A DNA stretch of 64,000 nt, from the NCBI GenBank assembly GCA_951812925.1, contig OX638368.1, positions 112,491,309-112,555,308 on the forward strand, in the 5' to 3' direction. Of the stretch, positions 12,616 to 25,194 are shown piece after piece. Under the pieces are notes generated by a model. That model was not told the origin of the DNA, made no database searches, and saw only the letters and a list, made by a program, of their open reading frames with translations. Position numbers and translations under genes: made by a program. Positions within the stretch are counted from its first letter, which is position 1. Every line of letters starts with the position of its first letter. This stretch comes from Calliopum simillimum (lineage: Eukaryota; Arthropoda; Insecta; Diptera; Lauxaniidae).

Positions 12616-12777
12616 CACACTAAAAATTATAGTTTACTTTTCTGAGTTTCGTTTCGCTTTAGTATTGATTTTAAACTTTTTTGGTATTAAAGTCCGATCA
12701 TTTTCCAAAAAAGTTTGAAATTTCTTCCAAAAAAGTTTCAAATATATTCCAAAAAAGTATGAAATTATTTTACTGTG
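12616..12777. mobile_element. 162-bp element with CACAGTAAAA-type ends
   Basis: Starts CACACTAAAAATTAT and ends AATTATTTTACTGTG, so the ends are imperfect inverted repeats. The inside is a short array of TTCCAAAAAAGTTTGAAAT-like units about 22 bp long. Related material in the other orientation is seen at 28366-28590 and 32035-32200. It carries no gene. Confidence 0.55.
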
Positions 12778-14459
12778 TTTGTAGTTGAGGTTTCTTTACT
12801 TCTATGGATGATATCTCGGAAATTCATTATCCAATAGGACAAGTTTCCAGTTATAGTTGGATAGACAAGATTATGGCAATCCGATGCCGAGTTTGAAAAT
12901 AGCGTTTGCTGGACTTTAAATTAGGGATTACTCGAACCACAGAACTGATAGAGAAGAACGGTTGCTAGATTTGGAATCAGTAAACGCAATATTTCGTTTG
13001 GAAAATTCAACAATTTTTACGTCTCCAAGTATTTTACCAGAAACCCAGACCCCATCGAGCAACATTCAACTAGTCACTTACTTTTTTCCAACTATTTCGA
13101 ATTGAAATACGGTTTATAATTACACATTTTCACTATACAAACATACAAATGCCAATAGGCAGCAATACCGTTAAATATAGAAAATACAAAATTGCCCATA
13201 ATTTTGTAACTCAGTCAACAATAAATTTCCAAAGCAAAAAAATACACAAAAAGTTCTGCGCACCCCACAACAAGTCAAATGTTCTCAACAACATAATAAT
13301 GTTGTTGCTAATGATAACAAGTTCGACTAATTACGCTACCAAACTTATAATTTCAAAAAGTAAAAAAAAAATATTAAATAAATAGCGGCAACAGCAATCG
13401 AAACTCCAAAGCCCAACCCAGTTCGTTTTACCGTGAACATAAACAACTTGGAAATTAATAACTTCCATGCAAAAAGTTGACTTTAATTACGCTGTCACAT
13501 TTGTGCGCAACAGCAAGCAACCAGTAGCAGCAGCCTACGCAAAAGGCAATTGCTGACTGTAAATTACAAGCAACTTCATCGCAACTTAAAAAAAGACAAA
13601 TAAAAAAATTCTAATTATAGTTTTGGTCAATGCAAAAAAAAAAAGAGTCTGCGCTTAGCAACATGTTGCTAGCATGTTGCAAAGTAATGCATTATTTTTG
13701 TTCCACATACAATGGCAAGTCAGAAAAAGCAGCAAGCAGCAACATCAATAATAAACAATTATTAGCAATAGAAATAAAGAATTGCAACCAAGTGCAAGCA
13801 AGTGCCACGCCCACTAGCGGAAAAGAAAAAATCGCATGCAATGTTTGTTTTTTCACTTGAGGATTCTTATAATTTGCTACAGTTTTATTGCCATGGCCAA
13901 ATCGATAAAACCACATCAGCAGCAGCAGCCGCAACAAATGCAGTACACGTAACGCATATCAAATTTCTAACAAGCAAAAAAATTCGTCTGAAACCGGGTC
14001 CTCTAGAGGGAAATGTTTTGTTTTGGTGTTCTTCTTCTTATCTTAAAGCCTCTCCGCCCCTTTGACTGCGGCGCACACCGACCAAAGCACGTAATTAAGT
14101 CATAAAATAGGGTTAAATTAGTATAATTGAAGCTAGACCAGCATTGGATTTGATGCTGCTTTTAGTATGAAATACGTTTGCATTGCACGCATGCGCATCG
14201 CAAATCCATACGAGTACACGCCGCGGCCGGCGATGGCAGGTGGAAGCATCAACTGATGCTCAAAAATGATTTTGCTGAATTTTCTCAAATGTTACTTCTC
14301 TGTTTGGTTGGGGTTTATTTATTTTGCATGGTTGGATGATTGGCTTAACCCTGGGAGGACTAAGAGGAAAAATATAGACGGAAATAAAATGATATAAAAA
14401 ATGAAAAAAATATAACGGTGTTTCATGTTAAAGTATTTTCTATTCGAAGGAATTTTTTA
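12778..14459. other. non-coding tract
   Basis: AT-rich sequence with CAA/CAG-rich stretches at 13480-13800 and 13910-13940. No supported exon. Confidence 0.4.
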
Positions 14460-15425
14460 CATTCGTGCGGAACCCGGGAGATATGGCACTTTTTCCGTTG
14501 AACAGCTATAAAACCAGATTTAGAAGAGACTTTTCAAGGAACTAGACAAAACAAAAAAAGTACTTAAGCCATTATAAAAACTATTGAAAATTTATTTTTT
14601 CTTTAAAATAAAATCCTTTAAGGTGCCAAATCACCCAAGACTATGGTTGATATAGCACCATATTATGGGTGATTTGGTACCATAGTTGGCTTTTAAGTTT
14701 TTGTTGCCAGAGCTGTTACATGTTTTCGTATAAAATTTACATGTTTCATGTGTTTCATCTGGTTCCAAATGGCACCCGAACCATAAAACACTCAGTAATA
14801 CGGTGGCGTTACTCCTTTTTTGGTATATAATGAATAATAAAAATGCAACGAAACGAATAACTAAGCATTCATCTGAAAACGAAATCACATTCAATTCGGC
14901 TTAATTTGATGTTAATTCTAATTCCCAACTTAAAAAAAAAGAAGTCCCGCATAAAAGTTATTGCAGCAACTGCAGTTAAACGAACTATTTATCTGAAAGT
15001 TTTTCACTCATCTGAATTACAATGTTTTTATCTTCGAATTCAAGTCCTGAAATTCAAAGGTGCGCCATATCACACGGGCTGCCATACCACCAGGAGTGCC
15101 ATATCACCAGGGGTGCCATATCATCTTGGGAGCCATATTAACTGGGGTGCCATACCAACTAGGGCGCCAAATTAACTGGGGTGCCATTTCAACTGGGGTC
15201 CTATTTCAACTGGGGTCCTATTTCAACTGGGGTGCCATATCAACTGGAGGTGCCATATCAACTGGAGGTGCCATATCAACTGGGGTGTCATATCAACTGG
15301 AGGTGCCATATCAACTGGGGTGCCATATCAACTGGGGTGCCATATCAACTGGGGTGCCATATCAACTGGGGTGTCATAGCCACTGGGGTGCCATATCTAC
15401 TGGGAAGTGGGCTGCCATTTCTCCC
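14460..15425 (+). mobile_element. dispersed repeat ending in a 17-bp tandem array, copy 1
   Basis: The stretch is homologous, with substitutions and gaps, to 56690-57990. Shared strings in the same order include AGATATGGCAC, GCTATAAAACC, GGGTGATTTGG/GGGTGATTTTG, GGTATATAA, AACGAAATCACATTCA and GCGAACTATTTA-like bases, then the tandem array. Keeping an array at the same end in both places indicates that it moved with the element. No coding region is conserved. Superfamily unknown. Confidence 0.65.
15060..15425. repeat. 17-bp minisatellite (GGGGTGCCATATCAACT)
   Basis: About 21 tandem copies of GGGGTGCCATATCAACT. The middle copies are nearly identical and those at the left edge are diverged (CACC, CACGG variants). 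Because 17 is not a multiple of 3, three units form a 17-residue peptide repeat and the frames stay open for 80-125 codons without being genes. Confidence 0.95.
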
Positions 15426-15449
15426 GAGTTCACCTAAGAATTAATATAA

Positions 15450-15960
15450 TTTTTACACTTGGAAATGTAATATTGACGCTTTATTAATTTACACTAGCTG
15501 AGAATAAAATGTAAAAAATATAAATATACACTTAAGGAGTATATAATATAAACATCTAAATAGCGCAATATCCGCAAGTGCTAAGTGCAATATTTACATT
15601 GGAGAATGTATTATTTGCATTTGATGTGTGTCATATTGCTACACTTAATATTCTACTTAAAATATTGATATATTGACGCTTTCTCAATTTAGTATTTTCA
15701 CTTGCTGTGTGTAAAATGTAAAAAATTGTTTAACACACACTAAATAAGCGTAACATATACACTACAGGAATGTAATATTTATACTTCAATAGCGTTATAT
15801 CTACAAGAACTGAGTGTAATATTTACTGATGAAGAGTTTAATACTTACACTTGGGGCGTTATATATCAAATCGATTTGTTCAGTATATAAATACATTTGA
15901 ACAGTAAGGGTGTAGAATTTACACTCAAGAAGTGTAACTTATACATTTATCACTTATTTT
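15450..15960. repeat. degenerate AT-rich direct repeats
   Basis: Direct duplication of about 200-bp spacing: TATTGACGCTTTATTAATTT with GTAAAAAATATAAAT near 15470-15525 recurs as TATTGACGCTTTCTCAATTT with GTAAAAAATTG near 15670-15728. TAATATTTACACTT-like strings recur throughout. No gene. Confidence 0.5.
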
Positions 15961-16709
15961 TCTAATGAAAGTTGAGTTATTAATGAGAAGTAAAATTAGA
16001 AGTTCTACAAAAATATAAATTAGAAAAAAAATGGCAAACAATGCTTCACGGTGCAAGGATTAAATAGATATATATGTACACTTAACTATTTACATGCACC
16101 ACAGATTTTTTAAAACGTTTTTCCTACAAAATTGTGATACTTTTTTCTTCTATTTCTACTAACAACCTGCGGCTTTTATTTTTCATATTTAACTTTTTAA
16201 CTAAACAAATAATCACACAGCATACAGCCTTTGTGTATTTTCTTGAGAGATTTTCTTTTTAGAGAAGAAAAAAAAAACAAAAAAATAAAGGTGCAACAAG
16301 TGGTGCAACAGCTTGCTTAGAACAAAGGAAAATTCGAAATATCAAATCGCTGTTGATGCTTACTTCCGCGAAGCCACAGTATTCAAATATTTGTGCGCAA
16401 ACTCAGCTGAAAGAAACTGGGAAACAAGTTGCCACACACAATGGAATGGATTTTTAGCAGTATTATTTTGTTTCTTCAATATTGCCTTCCTATATTTTTC
16501 ATTATCTGAGTTTTTTATAAATATTACCCTGGGGTTATTCGAAAGATTTGATAACACATTTACACAAAGATGCAGCAAGGAAGCGCGCATAATTAGTTAT
16601 TGTGCAGAACAGTAAAATAATGTATTTATTATTCGATTAAACAGAGATTAAATTTTATTGTTATTTTTGCCAAGCAGGGTTTTAGTTGAAGGACTTGAAA
16701 TACATAATA

Positions 16710-17123
16710 GAGTTATTCACGATCTAGAGTAACGAGCTGAGTAACAGGGTAAAAGTGCACTCAGTTACTCTGAATAGTGAGCATACTCAATACTTTGCAC
16801 GTATATTTGCTTTTTGTTTCTCAAAATAATTTTAGCTGACAACAAAAAAAAAAAATTTTTAATTGTATATTTTTCTCTCATTCAAATTTTTATTTTTGAC
16901 GAACGAAAATTGTTTCTCAATCATAAACAAATTCAAACGTTTCTATAGAAATAGAAATAGTAAAAAAAAGGCAAAAGTGTAAGATTATTTTACACTAGAA
17001 AATAGCTTGACTAAAAGGGTAAAAGAGCAATAGAGTAACTTACGTATATTTTGTTGTTGGGGTTGTGCACTGTTACCCTGTTACTCTGTTACGCAGGACG
17101 TTACTCCAGATCGTGAATACCTC
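16710..17123. mobile_element. 414-bp MITE with TA target duplication
   Basis: Ends GAGTTATTCACGATCTAGAG and the reverse complement of GAGGTATTCACGATCTGGAG; the inverted repeat continues imperfectly for about 60 bp and includes GTAACAGGGTAA. TA flanks both sides (16708-16709 and 17124-17125). The length, TA sites and absence of a coding frame fit a non-autonomous Tc1/mariner-type element. Confidence 0.8.
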
Positions 17124-17324
17124 TAATGTTTTGATCAAAAATGTTCAGAGACTCGTTTAACACTAACTATTTCAACGAGCGTTTCTTAAGTATCAGGATT
17201 GACTTGTTCCGACACATTTTTATGGTATGTCATTGATGTATGATATAGTATATTATAGATTCAGATGCATAAGGCTTTATCCTCATGTTGATCAAAGACA
17301 TAGCGATGGAAAACTTTATTAGCA

Positions 17325-17650
17325 CTCATAAAACGATCATATTAATGAGTAATGCAGTACTTAGAAAACCTTTCAATATAGTTATTTTGAAATCACTTAA
17401 ATCGTACTCATTAAACCATCATATTTATGAGTAAATACAAATATCAATATAACCTTCAGAAAAGAGTCATATTGGAATAATTTAATTATTGCTTACAAAA
17501 CAATAATTTTTATGAGTAAATACAGAACTCAAAAAACCACCCAAAAAATTATTTTACAAGCATTGAATTAATACCCATAAAATAAGCATATTTGTGAGAA
17601 AATTTTTGCAAAAATCCGAAAACCTTTTAAAAAGAGTCATTTTGGAATCA
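17325..17650. repeat. degenerate ~90-bp tandem repeats
   Basis: About four diverged copies of a module containing ACTCATAAAACGATCATAT followed by TATGAGTAAATAC. The module is itself partly palindromic (ACTCAT...ATGAGT). No open frame of interest. Confidence 0.5.
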
Positions 17651-18368
17651 TAATTACTGGTGCTCCTCCGAATATATATAATACAAACAAGATTAAAATA
17701 TGCTACATATATCTACTGTAAAAGCAATTTAGCTATAAGAAAATTGCAAAATTAAAACTTTAATGTAAATAAGTACCTACTTTCTTTTAAACAACAATAA
17801 CAAGTGCACCATCATGACTGTAAGTAACTTACACCTTGAACCTGAGCGCTAGTAGTTACTACGCGTTCGACATGAAGCAAAGTCGTTGATCTTTATCTTT
17901 TTATGTTCCTTTTACATGAAACAAAAGCAGAATTTATCGCAGAAGATGAACGAACGAGCGAACAAAGGAACATATGATGCACATGACCTTTGACATTTCA
18001 AGTATTCAATAACAATAAATTAAGAAAAAGGGAGATAAAATTGGCTTCCTGCATTGCCAGTTCAGCGGTGGCGTTTGTAGCTTTCTTATATAACACACTT
18101 GGGTCAGTGTTTGATTAAAGTTGTTGCTTTTTAAGCACACACACAACAACGATCGCAATATCTGTTATCTCATAAGGCTTTAGTGCACAATTTCATTATG
18201 ATTCTATTACATATTTTGCTTTTACTGTGCATGCGCAACTTGACGTTTGCTAGCTATGAGCGCGCATGCAGTGATAAGAGTTGCTGTTTTAGGAAACTGT
18301 GTGAGCTAGAAATATTGTATTGAAGTTTTTCATTTGGTTACTTTATTGCTCTATACTTGTAATCACTG

Positions 18369-18795
18369 CTAGAATCGCCCAATGGTCAAAATTTTACCAC
18401 AAAGGTATTAAATAATTTTGGTACTTTTCGGACAGTTCTAGTACTTTTTTTTGCTCTTTGGTACAAAATAGAAAAACTCTTTCGTATTCCTGGAACAATG
18501 ACAAATGTGAAACAAAGAGAATAGAAAAGAAAAATCATGAAGTCAGCTTTTTGTCTTCCTCTTTGTGCTGTATCCTCTTTTCAGTTTTGTATGACCGCGT
18601 ATTTTGTCGCTGAAAATATTGTAAAATTTGCATTTAATTTTAACCGGCTAAGTGGCAAAATATTAAAATAATTTTAACTTTGTGCACATCTACACACAAA
18701 TACCTTTTTAATGGTGTATAATTCAAAGTCGTGTTCCGTTTCTAACACAGAAAAAAAGGTAGGACAAATTTTTGTCTTGAGTATCAATATAAAGA
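18369..18795 (-). mobile_element. Helitron-like short element, copy 4
   Basis: Reverse-orientation full-length copy: CTAGAATCGCCCAATGG at the left, GTCTTGAGTATCAATATAAAGA at the right. The hairpin near the CTAG end and the internal GACCGCGTATTTTGTCG string are retained. The minus-strand open frame over its right half (18674-19204) runs out into unrelated sequence and is not a gene. Confidence 0.8.
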
Positions 18796-20463
18796 TTAAA
18801 ATCCAGAGAAGTGAAAAGATTCGATAAAAAAACTGCTGTAGCTGGAGGAAATAATTTGCTTTCAGCAGAAGAAACAATTGCAATGTCTTAAGGAATCGTC
18901 GTCCAGCAATTGGTGATAGAAATATTTTCCAACGAATCTTCCCACCCGTTAGCAACACTCGCAAAAGGAAAAAACAACAACTACTTAATGCAAAAGCAAA
19001 AACAAAGAACACAGACGATACTTCCCTACTGCCAGAATATGCACTGCAACTACTACTACAAATTCCAGAAGTTGCGAATGAACGTGCAAATGCAACCGCC
19101 TGTGAATGTGAACGACAAAGACGACGACGACGAAGACGAAGAGTGACAAACATTAAATTTCCCGTAACGAAAAACAAATATTCCACTGGGGACAAAAACA
19201 ACAACAGTAAAAAAGTGACAAAGTTCTTCAGTCACTGACTGACTGAGTGAATGAATGAATGAGTAACGCTGTGCAAACATTAACGGTTTGGCTGCTGGTC
19301 AATGCTGCTGCTGTTGCTGTCTTTCTTGCTTCTTTGTACATTAATGCGCGCACAGCTGCAAAAGTAGGAGCAGCAATAAGTAGTATTTCAAGCATTAGTC
19401 AATTGTGCGTTTCTGTGGTATCGTCGTCTATTTGTGTTTCCTTTTGGGCTGGTTAGTTGGTTGACCAAATGAAAAGAAGAACAACAGCAGCAGCAGGAGC
19501 TAATTTGGTGTGCAAATGCTTAGCAATGCAAATATTTGCAACAGCAATAACAAGTGCTGTAACTGTTGTCAGTCACATATTTACTTTGCTGCTGCTCATT
19601 TGACTTTAAACATGACATGACTCTGTTGAAATAGCTGCAGACTTTATTTAAAAAAAAAAAAAAATAATTTATAAGTGTCAATATCCTGTAAGCTATGCGG
19701 ATTCAGTCATTATTTAAGTAATGACAAGGGTTTAACCAACAAAATTTTCAGTCATAAGTTAACCATTAGCTTAGCTTACAAATTTCATTAAATAACCATT
19801 AACTAACAGCCGATGCTGAAAAAATCGAAACCCAGTATTGATTTAAAGCATTTAAAAGCGACATCATTCCTTTGCTATTGGTCCGGCACAAATCTTTATC
19901 AGACTGAGCTGGGAGGATATGTATGAACAAATTAGCTTTACATGATCCCTAGCTCTTTCATAAGCATAGTTCTGCGTGAGTCTACACAAAAAATAACTTT
20001 CATAAAAAATATCAACTGCTTTTAATTTAATACTTCACACGCATTGAATATCATTTGTTGCTGTACTAACTTGTTCAAATAAACACACTTGTGTTAGTTC
20101 TGTTGTTGTTAGCATGTATCAACATGGTCAACAACAATATCGTAGCATACCAATAGCACAAACTGTTTATTTAACCAAAAACATTGTTTGCTTATATTAT
20201 TTGCCAAATGTTTATTTACACTAAACAGTAAATGTGTTGGCTTTCAAGCGTAAATGGCTATAACACGAATGCCATCCATTTGCCGATGTTTGGTCAAATG
20301 GCTAATATTTACATTTCTCAAGGTATGCAGTTGTATAAAGAATTTTATGCGTTAGTGCGTTTGAGTAAATATTATTACATTTCTTGTGATTATTAGAGTT
20401 TGATTTGAATTATATTTCATTATAGTGTTATCTTTACCACTACATCATCGTGTACCTCTACCT
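18796..20463. other. non-coding tract
   Basis: AT-rich with a GACGACGACGAAGACGAAGA run near 19120, CTG/CAG-rich sequence at 19290-19500 and GAAT/GACT microrepeats near 19240. No supported exon. Confidence 0.4.
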
Positions 20464-20713
20464 TTATCTCCATCTCCATCTCCATCTCCATCTCCATCTC
20501 CATCTCCATCTCCATCTCCATCTCCATCTCCATCTCCATCTCCATCTCCATCTCCATCTCCATCTCCATCTCCATCTCCATCTCCATCTCCATCTCCATC
20601 TCCATCTCCATCTCCGTCTCCGTCTCCATCTCCATCTCCATCCCATCTCCATCTCCATCTCTATCTCTATCTCCATCTCCATCTCCATCTCCATCTCCAT
20701 CTCCATCTCCATC
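20464..20713. repeat. (CTCCAT)n hexanucleotide array
   Basis: About 42 copies of CTCCAT with CTCCGT and CTCTAT variants and one two-base slip near 20640. It abuts a second hexanucleotide array. The long frames crossing both arrays on both strands encode dipeptide repeats and are artefacts of repetition. Confidence 0.97.
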
Positions 20714-21363
20714 TCTACCTCTACCTCTACCTCTACCTCTACCTCTACCTCTGCCTCTACCTCTACCTCTACCTCTACCTCTACCTCTACCTCTACCTCT
20801 ACCTCTACCTCTACCTCTACCTCTACCTCTACCACTACCTCTACCTCTACCTCTACCTCTACCTCTACCTCTACCTCTACCTCTACCTCTACCTCTACCT
20901 CTACCTCTACCTCTACCTCTACCTCTACCTCTACCTCTACCTCTACCTCTACCTCTACCTCTACCTCTACCTCTACCTCTACCTCTACCTCTACCTCTAC
21001 CTCTACCTCTACCTCTACCTCTACCTCTACCTCTACCTCTACCTCTACCTCTACCTCTACCTCTACCTCTACCTCTACCTCTACCTCTACCTCTACCTCT
21101 ACCTCTACCTCTACCTCTACCTCTACCTCTACCTCTACCTCTACCTCTACCTCTACCTCTACCTCTACCTCTACCTCTACCTCTACCTCTACCTCTACCT
21201 CTACCTCTACCTCTACCTCTACCTCTACCTCTACCTCTACCTCTACCTCTACCTCTACCTCTACCTCTACCTCTACCTCTACCTCTACCTCTACCTCTAC
21301 CTCTACCTCTACCTCTACCTCTACCTCTACCTCTACCTCTACCTCTACCTCTGCCTCTACCTT
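20714..21363. repeat. (CTCTAC)n hexanucleotide array
   Basis: About 108 nearly perfect copies of CTCTAC (650 bp) with only three interruptions, CTCTGC near 20752 and 21352 and CCACTA near 20833. Such purity over this length implies recent expansion, and the true length may differ between individuals or be mis-assembled. Confidence 0.97.
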
Positions 21364-21473
21364 TACTGCTATTTTGCACGAAATGTTCTCCATGTCGATA
21401 AATGCCTCTGATGATGAACTTGTGGTGGTTCCTGAAACGTAGCCTAAATCAGCCGTTAAATTTTCGTTGTTTT

Positions 21474-22152
21474 TTATACCCTACACCTAGGGTATATTCA
21501 CTTTGTCCTTCCGTTTGTAACGCAGAGGAGGCGTGGCAGGTATCGAAAAGTATATATATTCAGCGTCACCTCATGAGTCGATATAAGTAGATATGTCGGT
21601 CTGTCTGGCTGGCTAGCTATGTCCGTCTGTCTGCTGGCTAGATGTGTGTGGAAATAAATTTTCTGGGAAAACTGATCAAGATAATTCAATGAAATTTGGT
21701 ATTTTTCACGACAATGCAACCAAAATACAAATAAATACTACGAATTATAAGCGCAAGCTCTAAGAAAACACTGGGCGAGTTCGGACAAGAGGACGTGGCA
21801 CCTCCCATATAAGTAAAAGCTTCTAAGCGCTATGCTAAGACCGTTTTTTGAGACAATCCAACTAAGTTTCACTAAGTACTATAATTGCGCACCCTGAGCT
21901 AAAACTAGACGAACTCGAACAAAAGGGCGTGGCACCTCTTATATAAGCAAAAGCTTCAAAACGCTATACTGAAAACGTTTTTTGAGATAATTCAACCAAA
22001 TTTCACTCAGAAACTAAGAACTATGAATGCTAGCTCTAAGTAAAAATTGGGTGATCTCGGACAAGAGGGCGTGGCACTTCCCATATAAGACAAAAATTCA
22101 AAATACTGCAGTGTATTAATTTTTTGGCCAGGCCAAAAATTACACTCTTACT
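21474..22152 (+). mobile_element. TATACCC-type dispersed repeat, copy A
   Basis: Starts with a small hairpin TATACCCTACACCTAGGGTATA, followed by TTCACTTTGTCCTTCCG. It contains GTCCGTCTGTCTG, then about three 120-bp modules with GGGCGTGGCACCTCCCATATA and GTTTTTTGAGA, and ends in the palindrome TTGGCCAGGCCAA. Two other copies lie at 25714 and, inverted, 60119. Repeats of this style are widespread in brachyceran genomes; no protein is encoded. Class unassigned. Confidence 0.7.
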
Positions 22153-23954
22153 AGTTTTAACTTACAGGCTTGTAAATCTTGTCTAGATTTTTACAATCAT
22201 ATAAGCCCGAAAATAAATTATAATGACAACTAAAACAAATAAATTTGTCAATTTTGACAAAAACCAGCTACAAATTTGCGTTTTTTATTACAACAAACAA
22301 ATCTCGCTTAGAAGTCGGATCATCCGGTTTACATTGCAATAACGATTTGTGATGTTGCGATTAAGAAAAATAAAAAATTTCTCCAAACAGTTGCTGTACT
22401 AGACATCGTTATTTTCGCATTAAAAATTTTCACTGGAAAATAATGACAAATGTGATTAAAGTTCCTGTCTGTCTATCTGGTATAACTGCGAGCGCCTTCT
22501 AAAACGTTTATGTGCTGACCCAACTTGGCCCCCCTCATCATGTAGCCCAAAAAAAAAAAAAAAAAAACCCAACAAGTTTTCTTCAGACAAAATTATGATG
22601 TTTGCAATTTTATAGTTAATGGCACGAAATGAGCGACAAGTGGCACCATTCAAAGTTTTACGCTCAAAGCCACAGCCTAAGAAACTTCGTCACCAGCTCA
22701 GCAGTGGTTTCATCAAGTTCATTTGCTGCTGTTGCTTGCTCCACTAGCAATAAATAGTAGTAGTTGATCTAAGTTTTCGTCATTAAATGCCTTTTGGCAT
22801 GCGACTAACCAATTATAAGAAAAACAACAAAAAAACAGCAGTTTTTACTAAGTAAAATGGTATCAAAGTCAAGTCTTTTATTGTGGGTAGAAAGGGTTGC
22901 TGGTGCAGACGAAAACGGTAACAAATGTCTGTTGAAAATGACCCTCATCATAATGGCTTTTTGGGCTGAAAAAAACAAGCAACATTTGATGGCCATCTAG
23001 AAAATATGACAGCTTTTGCTGTCAGCCGTCCTCATCGTCTTCGTTAGTCGGTGATGATGAACGGGAATATACAGCAGTTAAGAATCTTGCAAATTGCTGC
23101 TGACATCTTAATCGGTTTTTTCACATTTCTTTTTTTTTTATGCTGCTGCACTGAATTTGAAACGTAAATACTTTTAGAAAGAACTGTTCGTTTTACTGCT
23201 ACTTAAATAAAAATGAGAAAAAATAAAAATTGGAAAAGCTTAGCAAGCAGCAAGCCAATTACCAAATGATTCCACTTGTATTGTTGTGATCTATTTTTGT
23301 AGCACCTGTGTTCATCAAAATCATAGTTATCGTACCATTAGCATTTAAATGAAAGTAATTTACTTGCCATTAGGCTTTTGTTAGCTGGCTGAAGTGTTAG
23401 TAAGCAAGCAAATAGTTACGAGTCAGAAATAGAATGTTTTTATATGGAAAGTTACAGGAAAAGGCTTCTGACTAAGTTGGCGGTAGCTACTGCAAACTAA
23501 CCAAACTCAACAATTTAATTGATACGTTGCGGATCAGTATTTTAATAGTCGTATTTACTACTTTACTGGAACTCTTTCTACTTTTAGCTTTTCACTCAAA
23601 GTTAAGTGTAGAAAAAAACATTAAGAAAAAGTAATTTTCAATTAAAACTAACGGTACATATATATTCAAATCGTTAATATTTTACTTTAGCGCTTTAGTT
23701 TGAGCAGACTGAAATAAAGACAGAATATTTTTTATTACTTAAGCCAGCTGGCTGCATTTTGAGACGGTACTACTTAGAGCATCACACTTTTAGTGTGGAC
23801 TTTAAGCACTAATAGGCGAATACTGGCAGCTTGTAACGATTTTTAACATCACTTTTATTAGCATCAAAATTCAATTTGAATGTCTGATTAGTGTTAAACC
23901 ATTAACCAGACATTGAGGAAACGATTCATTTAGTAGGTACATCAATAACAATAA
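22153..23954. other. non-coding tract
   Basis: AT-rich with a poly-A run near 22550 and CTG/CAG-rich patches near 22720 and 23140. No supported gene. Confidence 0.4.
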
Positions 23955-24453
23955 CCTATACATTAATACGCAAGACAAAAATTTGTCTAACCTTTTTTAC
24001 TATGTTAGAAATGAAGCACGACTTTGAATTATACAATATTAGAAAGGTATTTGCGTGTCGATGTGCACAAAGTTATATCTATATATTAATACTCAAGACA
24101 AATATTTGTCCTACCTTTTTTACTATGTTAGAAATGGAGCACGACTTTGAATTATAGACAAATATAAAGGTATTTGTGTGTAAATGTGCACAAAGTTAAA
24201 TCTATGTATTAATACTCAAGCCAAATATTTGTCCTCCATTTTTTACTATATTAGAAATGAAGCACAACTTTGAATTATACACCACTAGAAAGGTATTTGT
24301 GTGTAAATGTGCACAGTAGTTCAAATTATTTTAATATTTTGCCATTAAGCCAGCTAAAATTAAATGCAATTTTTTCAATATTAACAACGACAAAATACGC
24401 GGTCACACAGAGCTGAAAAGAGGAAACAGCACAAAGAGAAAGACAAAAAGCTA
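23955..24453 (+). mobile_element. Helitron-like element, copy 5, 5' block in three tandem copies, 3' truncated
   Basis: The first ~115 bp of the element (from the CTATACATTAATACGCAAG start through GTGCACAAAGTTA) occurs three times in tandem, starting near 23955, 24075 and 24182. A single copy of the middle region follows, and the sequence stops at GAGAAAGACAAAAAGCT before reaching the CTAG end. Tandem growth at the start of such elements has been described for DINE-1 relatives in flies. Confidence 0.75.
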
Positions 24454-24795
24454 TCATTTGCACTCTTCAATATGTTCACATATGTTATTTCAAGATATCT
24501 CGATTTTTCTTAAAATTTATCAAGTTTCCGTAATTTTTCGTTTCGGCAACATTTTCAATAGTTTTCAAGATTTTTTGGGTTTGGTCAAGAATTTTAAAAT
24601 TTTTTTAATTTGTCAGAATTTTAAAGATTAGTCAACATTTTCAATATTTTTCGAATTCGTCAACATTCGCGAATGAAATAAAATTGTAAATATAATTTTA
24701 ACGATGCTTTAATTATTTTTTTTTACTATTTTTCGTCGTTACTTTGTATGTTACTTTTAAAATGTTATAATTCTTGATTTAATTTATATTATATA
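24454..24795. repeat. TTTTTCGA-type degenerate tract
   Basis: Degenerate copies of TTTTTCG(A)...GTCAACATTTTCAA-like units, resembling the 38-bp minisatellite at 640-1805. A second short stretch of the same type lies at 25041-25165. The tract sits between two oppositely oriented Helitron-like copies. Confidence 0.5.
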
Positions 24796-25040
24796 CTAGA
24801 ATCGCTCAATGGTCAAAATTTGACCAAAAATTTATTTTTTACTTTTTGGACAGTTTTAGTTCTTTTTTTGCTATTTGACTCATTTATCATCCCCAGTACA
24901 ATGACAAATGTGGAACAAAAAGGAAATAAAATCATGTAGTCAGTGTCAATCAGCTTTTTGTCTTTCTCTTTGTGCTGTTTCCTCTTTTTAGCTCTGTGTG
25001 ACCGCGTATTTTGTCGTTGTTAATATTGAAAAATTTGCAA
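24796..25040 (-). mobile_element. Helitron-like short element, copy 6, truncated
   Basis: Reverse-orientation copy from CTAGAATCGCTCAATGG to TTGAAAAATTTGCAA. It lacks the TC-end half and instead joins TTTTTCGAC-type repeat sequence at about 25041. Confidence 0.75.
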
Positions 25041-25194
25041 TATGTATTTTGATATATCAAAATTTTTCGACTTTTTCAATATTTTTACACATTTTTCGAT
25101 TTTGTCAACATTTTCAAAATTTTTCGAATGAGAATCATCAATTTTTTCGAAGGAAATTTAAATCCTTTGGTGTGGTGCAATAAAATTACATTTT

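Noticed and set aside
15060..15444. Frames of 87-125 codons rich in Gly, Tyr and Gln
   Set aside because: Product of the 17-bp tandem repeat; the second copy of the family has a different number of units and no conserved frame.
20420..21442. Four overlapping frames of 309-330 codons on both strands
   Set aside because: They are translations of two hexanucleotide repeats (RG, EV, SP/HL, TS/YL dipeptides), with no unique coding sequence beyond a few flanking codons.
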